NCBI GenBank assembly: GCA_011800805.1
Contig: MPNW01000386.1
Span: 31,785-83,697, forward strand
Reading direction: 5' to 3'
DNA length: 51,913 nt
Source: Hirudo medicinalis
Taxonomy: Eukaryota; Annelida; Clitellata; Hirudinida; Hirudinidae
The first letter of the stretch is position 1, and every line of letters begins with the position of its first letter. This document shows positions 41,320 to 51,913 of this stretch, piece after piece. Made by a program: the position numbers and the translations under genes. The notes beneath the pieces are model-generated. The model did no database searches, was not told where the DNA came from, and was given only the letters and a program-made list of their open reading frames with translations.

Positions 41320-42015
41320 TCAGGACTTCGAAAGCTTTCCATGGCGTTCAAAGGAACGTTTGGTTGGAGGAAAGTTCCGTTGAAATCCAAGTCTCTGGAA
41401 GTGAAAACCACAAGATTTGAGATTAAATTGAGGTTTTTAAATGTAATTAGAAATGTTTATTTGTAATTTGAAAATTTGTAAGGCCATTTTAAGCATCAAT
41501 AGCAATTTATTAGTCAGTTTTATACATAAATTCTCCAGGACTTGAATTTGAAAGTTGGATCTCATCGAATAAATGTCGGAGATTTCAAACAACCTCTCCG
41601 TTTCTCGTCTCGTCAGGGCACGTTTCGCCCAGGCTCCCCGACAGTTGCGGTTGAAAATCTCTACCCTGTGGTATAGAGGGTTTGTAGGATTTCAATCAGA
41701 TATTCCAATACAAAAGTTTACTTTTTTAAAGGATCCTCGCCATATTTTTGAACGAGGCACTTAGGTGTTTTTAAATTAGCTTTTATTATCAACAGAAATG
41801 TGTTAACAATTACGGAATGCAACATAAATTGTATAATTAGGTAAACATATTGCTTGACAACAGTAGTTTTGGAAGGACATCAACATCAAGAAAGGTAGAG
41901 AGCTTTGGACTTACAGACAGTTGATTTTGTCCTTCTGTCTTTTTGAAATCATCGAGGTTGTTGTGAGGTCGACGTTGATGGCGATGAAAATCAGCAGGAA
42001 AACAAACAGCCTCAT
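41320..42015 (-). CDS. Elevenin-like neuropeptide precursor
   Basis: Exons 41915-42015, 41542-41665 and, less certainly, 41320-41394 chain in phase to a 99-aa secreted precursor. A signal peptide (MRLFVFLLIFIAINV) is followed by a dibasic cleavage site (SKR). The mature peptide begins with Gln-Lys-Asp-Lys-Ile-Asn and contains CLVEIFNRNCRGAWA, then KR and shortly RR. Two cysteines eight residues apart followed by RG and a terminal Ala, placed before KR, is the arrangement of elevenin (Aplysia L11) peptides, which act through a G-protein-coupled receptor. The N-terminal Gln could cyclise. The third exon (RLGFQRNFPPTKR) uses a weak gtcctg donor; without it the frame stops about 20 codons later. 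No similarity search was possible. Confidence 0.75.
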
Positions 42016-45000
42016 TCTCTGTCGATGTCTTCAAGAGATTCAAACTGTGAAGCCGAGGAGGAATTTATAAATAAAATACAAATTTTAAAAGTTTTAAAAT
42101 TTTCTTCTGCGTCTTCAATCGAGTAAACTCTCAACAGTCAATCGTGTAAACTATCAACCATTTAACCCAATAATCCCTCAGTCAATAAATCAATCGATAA
42201 TTTGTAAATCGTTTCTTCTCAGTCTGAGATTTCACGAATTGTAGTTTTACCTGAAATTGTGGCGGAGTGTTGAAGGTAGACCTTTGAAAAATGTAATCGA
42301 GTGTGAAGATCTGTCAACTGAACGTTGTTAACATTTTATTAAGTTTTCGAACAATTGATTTTGACTTTTATCCGCAACATCAAACCATCTGAAATCCGAT
42401 GGCGAAATTAGGTGAAGCTCAAGTACAACACCTGAATGGAGCAATTTTTGGGGCACATTTCTCAATAAAGTTTTACTTGTGAGTTTCGAAAAGCTAATAT
42501 CGAAATGTCGCACTCATGAGTCATTTCAGCTTAAAACAGCGAATGATTAAATGAGTCATATCGTCTGGAGAACATGTTAAAGTTGAATAAACACTTCTTC
42601 ACTCCCAATTTTTAAGAGGACCATCAATGCATTTCATCGAAGTAATAAAATGTTAATTAAACATTAGCAATTCAACGTTGGTTTTCGTCGTCTTCGGACG
42701 AATTGGAAATCAGTTAAGTCATTGTAAGTAACGTAAGGATGCCAATTATTTCACGGGTAATACTTTTAAATTCTTGCTCTAAAATATTCTAAAACAAGCT
42801 TTCGAAATTGATTAGGATTCAAATTGAGTTTACAAATTCAAAACCATTTTGGATGTCGATGTAGTGGCGTTGAGATGTTAGGATTGCAAGATGTTGGATT
42901 GTACGAAATTTTATCAACTTTATTCATGTAATTGAGGAACAGAATTTTTCCAAGTCGTCGCACATCCGAATTTTGAATGAAGCACGTTTAAATATTTATA
43001 GATTAATAAAGATTTTCCAGCAGAATAAAGTCTTATAATTAAAAACTTATTTTTATAATGTTAACAATGACGGTGCCGCAGCAAAAGTCAATGCAAACTT
43101 AACATTTGGCAATTTAGAATCATTTCTGAATGAAGCCAGAATGCACCGCCAACCAGTTTTAAACAGAAAACAATCATTCAATTCATCCACAATTAAATGT
43201 AACTCAATAAATACATCGAAAACTAATTTCTGAATTCAATTTCAGCTTAAAAAAATGAAAACCAATTTGAAAGAATCGGCTGATGTCGGTCATACCTAAC
43301 CAGCTAAACAATTCTGAAAATTGGCGCAAGTTAGAGCTTAAAAGTTCATTATTCTGTTCATTATTCTGAAACAAAGCAGAAACTAACTCAGAAAACTTTC
43401 TTCTCCAAATGAGTTCGTTATTTCGTCCGAAAGAAGGCCTACAAAACTGCCAAGTAACAGAGGGAATGGTTCCTGCTTTTATAGTCTTGTACATTCAAAG
43501 AGGAAAACTACATACCACGAGGTCACACGCTGCCCGTGCTACCACTAAAAGCAGGCAACAATTTTGTTGAACAAGAAATTATTTTATATTTGATCGGATC
43601 AAACATCGGAAGAGAAAAAAATATTTGATTTATGAATTGAATAAATTATTCGCAAACTAAATGTACAAAAGAATAAGGAATGAGTGTGAAGTTTAAAAGA
43701 AAAGATAGCGCAGGTGCAAAACCCAATCAGTTCGCATCCGGAAAAACAAGATTGGTCAATCAAAATGTTTCAAATGATTTCTGAAGGCATCATTTGTCGG
43801 ATGAAAAAAACAAATTAAATTTATTTCGGAATTAAACGAATCATTTCCGTTGAAAGTTTTAATTCAACTATTTCTTAAAATTGTTAAACTGACCCAGGTC
43901 CGATTAATCCACTGATCAAATACGAGTCAGATAAAGGCCATTTAATTTTTAATTAGCTAAAATTGGAGCTTCCAAATAAAAGCATTTTCATCGCGATCTG
44001 AAATGTGGAGGATTCAACCAGATGAAAGCAGACGAGTGTATATTCTCGCCTCCCGTTGTTATCAGATTAATTGATAAATTTTCGCCCGAAAGAATGAAAA
44101 ATGTAAGAAAACTTACTAATAAAAATGTGTTGAATATAAATTACTGAAAATTAATAACATGAAATAGTCGAGCACTGTATTTATTATTATTATTATTATT
44201 ATTACTATTAATTACTTGTTAGAAGATATCTAGTTCTTTCAGAAATTCTAGAATATATTGATTATGGCTGAGAAAAATTCATTGCAAAACAAATAAGTTT
44301 GCAGCCCGTTATAAAGGGTGTTAGGGAAGCAATTGGTTTGAGCGGAGCATGTAAAATGATTGCACAAGCAACTTTGTCAAAAACCTTTTAAAGATGGGCG
44401 TATAATCTAGTAAAACAAAAATAGCATTAATTTGATATGCGTCCAAATCAGGTTCTTCTTAATATAAATGAGGAGGTTGTCTGAAAAATAAGAAGCCATC
44501 GCTAGGTCTTCTGCCGAATATATGTGAGTTAATGATAAAATAATTTTGACATAGTCAAAAAGTCAAAAACTTTTATATGAAATAACTTCGAATTGATGGT
44601 TGATGCAATGTAACTGAGAATGTAACTTCTAAATACAAATTTGAATATTCAAAGTAATCAATTTTAAAACATATTTTGTAATCACATGTAATCAATCTCA
44701 TAAGCTTCTTACGCAATTGAATATGCTTTAATTGTAACAGTTCAACAGTAATAAAAGTGTTTGACAAAAATCGTATTTTTAATAAACATCGTAGCTTAGT
44801 TATGCAATGAGGCTGGAGAATATTAGAGGACAGTGTTTTTCCCAAAGATTCAAAGCGAAATAATTGAAAATATACAAATCTGTTGAAGTGAATTTAAAAA
44901 TTTATTGACTGCTTTAAAAAATATTTGATAGATTGGAAAATTTTAAAATAATGATTCTTGACAAATGAATAAATAAAATGAATGGAAATCATGAAATTTA

Positions 45001-45100
45001 TGACTTTCTTTGGGCGTTAAAAGGCCATCTATGAGTTGCATGTTTACATTAGGATCAGACTATTGAATTGTCATTTTTGTTGAAATCTCATAAAGGAAAT
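42016..45100. other. Three kilobases without a recognised gene
   Basis: This separates the divergent elevenin-like and RRN3 genes and must contain both promoters. I see only short AT-driven frames (for example 43204-43494 and 44573-44845 on the minus strand) without splice, signal-peptide or family support, and a short (ATT)n at 44181-44205. Additional 5' non-coding exons are possible. Confidence 0.5.
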
Positions 45101-48100
45101 ATGAATTTCCAAAGTTTAGATTTAAATAAAGTTCTTGATGATTTTGATCAGGTAATATTTTATTTTATTGCAGCCTTTTTGATTTGTTGAAATGTAATGT
45201 ATATGTGAACAGTAAACATGTGATTGTCGGATTAACACGTTTACATACTCTTATTTAAGTGCTCAAATGTAAAACTTGTCTGCTTGATTTTGTAGAATAT
45301 GAGGAAAGATTACGACATCTTGTTTTCTGCAATTAAAAGGAATAATACATCAGGAGATAAGCTTGATGTATGTTTTTGTGCAAGCTTATTTCAGAAAATA
45401 CATCCTTAATTTGAAGTTTAAATATAATTTTGAACGATAATCAACACGAATAAATTTGCTTTTAAAGGAAGCATCTCTAATTGTTGTCGTGAAGCAATTC
45501 CATCATGTTGTGGTTAGACTCAACAACAGTCATGTGGCAATCGTGAATGAAATCTTGGTGAGTGAATTAATCAATAATCACATTACAGCATCACCTCAGT
45601 AAGAAATGTTTATTTCCATTTGATTGCAAAATATTAAAGTTAATTTATGATTTACAGAAAATTGAATGGAGCAAAAAATCCAATGAGTTGAGCCAAGAGT
45701 ATCAATCATTTGTGCTTGACCTCCTGACAGTCCAAACTGCCTTGTACCTACATGAATGCCTCAAGACAAATGTCGATCAGTTCATACCAAGTTGTTGTTT
45801 CGACTGTTTTCTTACCATTTGTTCATTGTTTGTTATTTTTGAAGAAATCCAAATTAATGCAAAAAATATATAACAACACGATAAAAATGTAACGTCGATA
45901 GGTTCTTGATTGATGTCTATCTTGTGTCATCAGAGGGTGCTTATTCCATGCCAAGGTTCTTCTCTGACATGTCAGCAGAGGAGCAGGAGAAGATAAAGTC
46001 GGAAAGTCAGAAGAGACACGACCTGCTGAAGAAGATCACAAGAATTGTGCCAAGGTTTGGATGAACTCAACGAAGCCAATTATATTGATTGATAATACTA
46101 GTAAATTTATGTGGATCCATTTGCAAGCATCAAAGGCACCTAATACTGAACAACTATTTTCATTGGTGACATAAATATTTACACATATTTTTACAATTAT
46201 TTCGTCATAGTTTATTAAATGGCAAATCTCAACACAAATATTTTGAGTTTTTCCTTTTTTAAGCTGCAAAACTCGAATCTTTTGCAAAGTTTACTCGGCA
46301 TTCACGAACTCGGATAACTTAATTATTTATTGAATTACGCTTCGTAATTAATCAAAATCATGAATTATTCGTGATTCGTCGTTCCAGCTCCGTCATGATC
46401 CTGGAGAACCTCCTGTCCCAGTGCAACCCGTTGGTCGGAAACCCGAACGCCCAGGAGAGCTACACGGTGAACCTCCTGCAAGTGACTGGCTATTTGCCAA
46501 AATTGAGAGGCCTCGTTTTCAAGCTCATCATGAGCAACATGATCACTTATGATGTGAGATTCGACTACTTTGCATTCATGAGTGATGGGATGCTTTTATA
46601 TTTGTTGTTAATAATATTCTGGTGCATGCAGAAATAGATCGAATGACGAAGCAATAAAACAAGGGAATATGTAAACAAACTGTAAACTAATCTTAAAACA
46701 TTTTATCGCACTGCCATGTCATTCCAGCTCTTCTTTGTCGAATATGCCTTTCGCCAAATTATGAGTTCTGCTAATGTAATTACATTTAATATCTTTAATA
46801 ATATTTTAAAATGATTGTCAAGATGTTGATATGAAATGTTTTTTAAGTGTTTCAATACAATGTTTATGTTTATCTTTGCAGTCAGAGTCTTCAAGGGAAG
46901 AAATACAAAGAATGGAGAACGAACATGTTGGTATCTTGTCGCTCGAAGATGCAGTTAGTCGACGAACCTTGTTTATGAAGAGTGGAAAAATGATAATATT
47001 TATCATCTTAATAATAATAATAATATATTTTATAATTACAATAATATTTATCGTTGTTATGTTGTTTTAAATATTTAAATTGGCAATTAATTCTGCTCGA
47101 TCGCGACGATGGTGACCTCACAAGAAACAACTTATCAATGTTTGCCATGAAACAATGAGTCTGTCGCGAAGTGCATTGTGAAGTTTCACACGTGTTGAGG
47201 AGTTGATGTGATGGGAAAACATTTGAAAGTGTGAATGCGACGTCCGTCGCGACGTGGTGACGACGAGTGAAATAGCCTCTGCTTCCGACAGGACGAGTTG
47301 GATTCTGAGATGAAAAACTCCTCGAAAAAGATGAAGCACAACCAGGCGAACATGTTGGACTGCCTGATGAACATCATGTTTGCATACATCAGGGACCAGT
47401 GCTTTCAAAATGGTTGGAGGTTTATTATTATTATATTATTACTATTGTGTTATTATAATTATTACTATTATTGTTGTTAATTTTATTATTATCATTTGCC
47501 TAAAGTGACTTCAACATTTAATTTATACCATCAATTTATGAATTACTGTTAACAATGATTAGCAATTATATCTTTACAATTTATTATTATTATTACAATG
47601 CTATTGTTCGTTGTCAGTTATCTGATGTTTTGTTAATTTGCCAATTCATTGCTTTTGTGTTGTAACATTTTTTTAAAAAATATTATTTATCGTGTAATCA
47701 TTCGTTCTCACAGGGGAGTTGATGTGGGATGCCACGAAGAAGTTGTATGTCGACCTCAAGAGGACCTTTGGCTCCCTCCTCCTGAGGACCTTCAAAACTT
47801 GCCACGTTCAGTTCATCATGTTTTACGTCTGCAGCTTCAAAACGGTTTCTGCATCTTCTTGTTCCGTCGACGTTGAATTTTGCTTCGACCGTTTTCGGCC
47901 TTATATTGTCATTTGTGACTTTTTGGCCTTATATTGTCATTTGTGACTTTTTGGCTTTATATTGTCATTTGTGACTCTTTTTCTATTCCTGTGGTTTTAG
48001 GGAGAAACCTAAAACACGAATATTCATGTTTGAATTTACTGTTTGATTCTGTAATAACATATATTAATTTCTACAATAATCAATTTCATCCTACAAACTA

Positions 48101-49674
48101 TTATATTAAGAATATCTCAATTGACATTCAAGGATCTGGCCTTGGATTTCCTCGAGTTCTTGTGGACGGAGGTGACGAGCTTAAACAAAGACTACATTCA
48201 CAGACAACTTGCGGCCTCGTATCTCGGAAGTCTCCTCGCAAGAGCCAAGTACTTCCCCACTTGGTAGGTTTAATTAGGAGAGTTAGTTTGGAAGCGATCC
48301 ATGCAAGCCGTGATATTTCTTTTTGAAATATCATTTGTCATCGTTGATTTATTCAAAAGCTAACTTAATTAAGTAAAGTGGGTTAATGAAGTAATTACCT
48401 GTTTTAACTTGATTGAGGAGTTACTTTTTCTTTTTCTTTGCATATGCAATCACATTCAATTATGTCATGTTAAATTCATCGCATTGAGTCACTTTACCTC
48501 ATAACCGAGACTTGGTGGACCCGATAACATGACAATCCTTTTCAAAGGGTCATCAAAAGGCAGCTGGTCCGCATGAAGGAATGGATTCACAACTACATCG
48601 ACAACAGCTCCGACCAGTACAGACCCCTGTTCGAAGTCCACGGCGTCTTCTACATGGTCTGTCAGTCCTTTTTCTACATCATCGTCTTCAGACACAAGGA
48701 CATTATAGACACATCACAAGGTCAGCGAATGTTCTACACTTTATGTCATTGGTTCTAACTTTTCTGAAATTCTTGATTATTGTTTTTTTATTATTAAGTA
48801 ATCAATAGCTTTTATGAATTACCAAATAATCTTCAGGTCACAAGTTCTGCATGGACCTTCACCTGCAGAAGATGTCGTCGTGTCTCCTCAATCCACTGAG
48901 GTTCTGTTACCTGCCAATTGCCGAAACGTTCTGTTCCATCGTCAGGTTAGTCCGACAGTCAAATGATTCATCTTTTTTTAAATCAAGTTAATTTATTAAA
49001 CGATTGTTGTCAGAGGCAACCAGATAGCTTTCTGCGACAACGTTTTAGAGAGGAACAGACGACAAATTATTGCAGAATCAAACAGCTACTTCAGAAACTT
49101 CATCATTTCGTACTTTCCGTTCGATCCTTATGCACTTCTGAGGTTGAGTTTGTGATTCTAAGATTGTGAACATTGTGGACGTCATTTAAGACGTGTTGTT
49201 GTTGTTTCAGGTCTGTCGAATACATACAGCCCCACTATCTCGATTATGCCGAAGAAATGCTGAAGATGAACGTAAAACAAGATACTCTCGACGAGGTGAC
49301 AAATCATCAACTACTACTCATTAACAATGCTACACATATTAAATAGTTAGATAAGGGGTTTGATTCATAGTAAAAATAATAATGATTCAAAATATCACTC
49401 ATTACAAATTATAATAATGATAATAATACTAATATTTATATTACTATGTAATAAATGATTATTGCAAGTTTATTGCATTTAAAAACAAAAACTGCCACCA
49501 TTCATTCTATAAAATGAGGCATTGCATTGATTTTGGATTCAGGAGATGGATTACGAAGAGTTTGAAGAGAAGGACTCTTTGACGTTCAACATCTCTCAGA
49601 ACATCGACATCCAGTTGTCACCAAAGATAAAGAACTTCTTCCTCTATAGCACCTCCCCTGGATTCAAGCATTAG
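45101..49674 (+). CDS. RRN3: RNA polymerase I initiation factor RRN3 (TIF-IA)
   Basis: RRN3 recruits RNA polymerase I to rDNA promoters in the nucleolus and links rRNA synthesis to growth signals. Fifteen exons chain in phase to 558 aa: 45101-45151, 45296-45367, 45468-45557, 45658-45790, 45934-46054, 46388-46553, 46882-46926, 47292-47412, 47714-47844, 48133-48263, 48560-48720, 48837-48945, 49014-49142, 49211-49295, 49543-49674. Family blocks: LLQVTGYLPKLRGLVFKLI, MLDCLMNIMFAYIRDQC, FKTCHVQFIMFYVCSFK (highly diagnostic), AASYLGSLLARAKYFPTW, VCQSFFYIIVFRHKDII, LNPLRFCYLPI, FCDNVLERNRRQII, YFPFDPYALLRSVEYI. It is somewhat shorter than human RRN3 (about 650 aa); the acidic loop after exon 7 is reduced. 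Introns are short, and over half of the donors have a pyrimidine at position +3. Confidence 0.96.
47899..47982. repeat. 28-bp tandem repeat, 3 copies, in an RRN3 intron
   Basis: Three adjacent copies of a 28-bp unit starting ccttatattgtcatttgtga, beginning 55 bp after the donor at 47845. The last copy is slightly diverged. Confidence 0.9.
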
Positions 49675-51760
49675 GATCATCTCTTGTTATACATCTCTCT
49701 CTCTCTTATGTCTGTAAATAAGGACCCATTGCTGCATCATTTTATCCTCTTTTTTGCTTTATTTTTGATAAATATTGTTTAATCTCAATTCATGACCCAT
49801 TTTCGGGCGTTTAATAGAGGGTTGTAAATTTGTCCGCTATCAGGAGCAACTTCTTTATACGGGTGCATGGGGGTTGGACCGGCCAGGCAGGTTTATTAGT
49901 GATGGCCGTGTCAAATGGACGGCACTGGGCGGTCATAAAATGCAGGAGTGAGCGAAGGAAATTCTCAACCTCTAATGAGGCCGGCAGTGTTTTTAGATTG
50001 ACTCATCAGAGTTGGAGATGATGGTGATGATGCTGACACCTCGCTAATGATAGCGGCTGCATTTTGAAAGCCTCCGCATATTTCCGGTTCGCTTAACATT
50101 CGAAATGAATGGTCTTCGACTCTGGTGATCTCCTCGAGGATGGTCTTTCAGCCGAGGCTGTTACATCGGTCTTCGTTTGAAAGGGAGAGGCCTTGAAGGA
50201 GTTTAGGAGGTAATTAGCCACTCTGCCTCAACAGAGCTTCTTATGAAAAAAAAACGAAAAAAAAATGCGACTCTTTGGCGATGAATGTAAATGAGCAATG
50301 TGAACGCAGACTGTTCAGTTGTCTGGTTCTCCTACAAACGTAAGATTTGTGATTTCGTAAAGATTATGACGCTTTAATAACATTTATTTTAAAAATCAGT
50401 TCGTAGTTAGACGATAAAAGCCTCCTGGACTGTCGCAGTTTTGACTTAAAGCGAGCCAATTTCATCTCTCGTCTCTATTACATTGATTTAGGCAAACCCC
50501 GCCAAGGATGGCAATGGAAGTCGATAAATCCAATCAAAGAGAGCCATCATATCTGCCGGAAGCATCCACAAAGGTGTAAACCATAAAAGGGAATTGCCGG
50601 AAAAATCTATTTTCCATAAAGGCCATAAAAGAAGAAATTTTGGAGTTAAACTGTCACGCTCGAGGTTAGGGTAAGGAGAGGGAGTGTGATGTGAGGCTTA
50701 GGGGAGCCGAGTTTAAACGAGGATGGCTATCTCACTGACTGCTTTGAGAGGACATCTCGGCGGTTGTTAAAGTTGATATGCAAGGCTGCAGGATCATTTC
50801 GCTGACTGGCGAAGACTTCGTGTTGCAAATTGTTATGAAAAATTCACGAAAACCTAAAGCGACAGGCTCAGGAAATTAGCGACGTTCTGTGTAATTTAAT
50901 TACACTTTTTTTTTTGTACTTCGACCGAACTGTCCTTGACAAAAAAGGCAGCTGCTAAGAAGTATGTTTTACTGGCAAGTTGGTTATTCTAGATTGTCTC
51001 TGCTACCGAGATAATGAGGACCTATCTTGCCCGTTTCGACTCCCAAATAGAAATTTAGGGTCATATAACTCGAAGGTATGCTTCAAGTATTCGTTCCATT
51101 TAGTCCCTGCTTGGAGCAGATGGTTTAAATAGGTCGGAAAATCTGCCACTGTAAATCATTCGAGACTCAAGCTGAGGAAAAACTATTTTGGAAAGAAATG
51201 CTGGACGTTGGACTGCTATCCAGAAGTTGGGGCCTTCCAACAAAATGGTTAGGACTCTTAGTTGAGGAAAGTCTGCAGTTTTATTTAAACTTTTTTTCCT
51301 ATTGGAAGCGATAAAATCGGGAAAAGTACAAGATGTTTATTGCTAATTTCACACAATCATGCGCAGCCATTTCTCGATGGCTGGCTTGCACGCAACAAGA
51401 AAGCATAATTTACGAGCCCCGTGAGAGTCGTAGCTCTCGACTCTTCCACTTGGAAAATATCAACGCCCTTCCTGTCACCTCCAACAAGATGGAACTGTTC
51501 ATCTGTCAGTTTCAGGAGCTCGTAATGCGAGACTGTGAGTTGAAGGAACGCACTCCATTGTGGAGTTCACGGTCATCCAAGGACTCCTGGTGGAAGCGAA
51601 ATTCCAGCCAGTGATTGTTTTTCATTCTTAAAAGATTTTCGTGAGCTTTAGTTATTTGAAGAGATATTATTAAAGGTAGTGCTGACGAGGATGCTGTGCG
51701 CTGAAGTTTGACTTGGTCGTAGAAGTGAATATGGTAATCATTTATTTATTATTAATAACA
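49675..51760. other. Unassigned, less repetitive block downstream of RRN3
   Basis: About 2.1 kb with no recognisable protein family. Open frames at 49830-50021 and 51333-51614 (plus strand) lack family resemblance and clear splice sites. Unlike the rest of the window the stretch carries almost no microsatellite and looks richer in G+C. Its first 150 bp are probably RRN3 3' UTR. It could be an enhancer-bearing intergenic region, a non-coding transcript, or an end of the next gene. Confidence 0.4.
50581..50629. promoter_or_regulatory. Cluster of three CCATAAA motifs
   Basis: CCATAAA occurs at 50581-50587, 50614-50620 and 50623-50629, all in the same orientation; the reverse complement TTTATGG is a core recognised by posterior Hox/Cdx homeodomains. 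A related GGTCATAAAAT lies near 49930. The clustering is seen directly; the regulatory role is inference. Confidence 0.25.
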
Positions 51761-51770
51761 TTAATAACTT

Positions 51771-51774
51771 TATT

Positions 51775-51805
<31 letters not shown>

Positions 51806-51845
51806 ATAATAAGTTTTATCATTTAATGATTATTATTATTGTTAC

Positions 51846-51901
<56 letters not shown>
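51771..51901. repeat. AAT/ATT microsatellites at the right edge
   Basis: (AAT)n from about 51771 to 51805, then (ATT)n from about 51829 to 51900. The two triplets are reverse complements, so the transcript could fold into a long hairpin. The array stops 13 bp before the window end. Confidence 0.9.
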
Positions 51902-51913
51902 CGTGGACTCAGA

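Noticed and set aside
42328..44845. Short minus-strand frames between the elevenin-like gene and RRN3
   Set aside because: 60-96 codons each, AT-driven, without signal peptides, splice partners or family motifs.

Overview
This is nuclear DNA of an animal: AT-rich, intron-dense and full of trinucleotide microsatellites. Neurexin, otopetrin, a Trio/Kalirin-type RhoGEF-kinase, CCDC148, a Reeler-domain protein and an elevenin-like neuropeptide precursor together point to a bilaterian invertebrate. I cannot name the phylum. Coding exons were assembled by hand from conserved protein motifs, GT/AG signals seen on the correct strand, and matching codon phase across introns.

Layout, left to right: (1) 3' end of a neurexin gene (+, about 719-5341; 5' part outside the window); (2) CHAF1A, the large subunit of chromatin assembly factor 1 (-, 10871-6384), with a tRNA-like/SINE insertion in an intron; (3) a 534-bp head-to-head promoter carrying an E2F-like site; (4) CCDC148 (+, 11406-15353), with a decayed LINE in an intron and an apparent frameshift in its penultimate exon; (5) a Trio/Kalirin-family gene encoding DH-PH-Ig-kinase (-, 27844-15795), whose kinase has lost the catalytic Asp; (6) serine/threonine dehydratase SDS (-, 31319-28943), with a GC-AG intron; (7) an otopetrin proton channel (-, 34972-32019); (8) a secreted or GPI-anchored Reeler-domain protein (-, 37572-36056); (9) a secreted PAN plus F5/8C-like lectin (+, 38494-40562); (10) an elevenin-like neuropeptide precursor (-, 42015-41320); (11) RRN3/TIF-IA, the Pol I initiation factor (+, 45101-49674); (12) about 2.2 kb without a recognised gene but with less repetitive sequence and a cluster of CCATAAA motifs.

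The genes do not form one pathway; this is ordinary animal gene neighbourhood. CHAF1A and RRN3 are housekeeping nuclear factors. CCDC148 is a poorly characterised coiled-coil protein. Neurexin, the RhoGEF-kinase and the neuropeptide are neuronal or signalling genes. The lectin and Reeler proteins are secreted recognition-type molecules. The observations most worth following up are the elevenin-like precursor, the degenerate kinase in a short DH-PH-Ig-kinase gene, the CCDC148 frameshift, and the unexplained 49.7-51.7 kb block. Two single N bases (2625 and 21431) lie in or beside microsatellites and may mark unresolved assembly.
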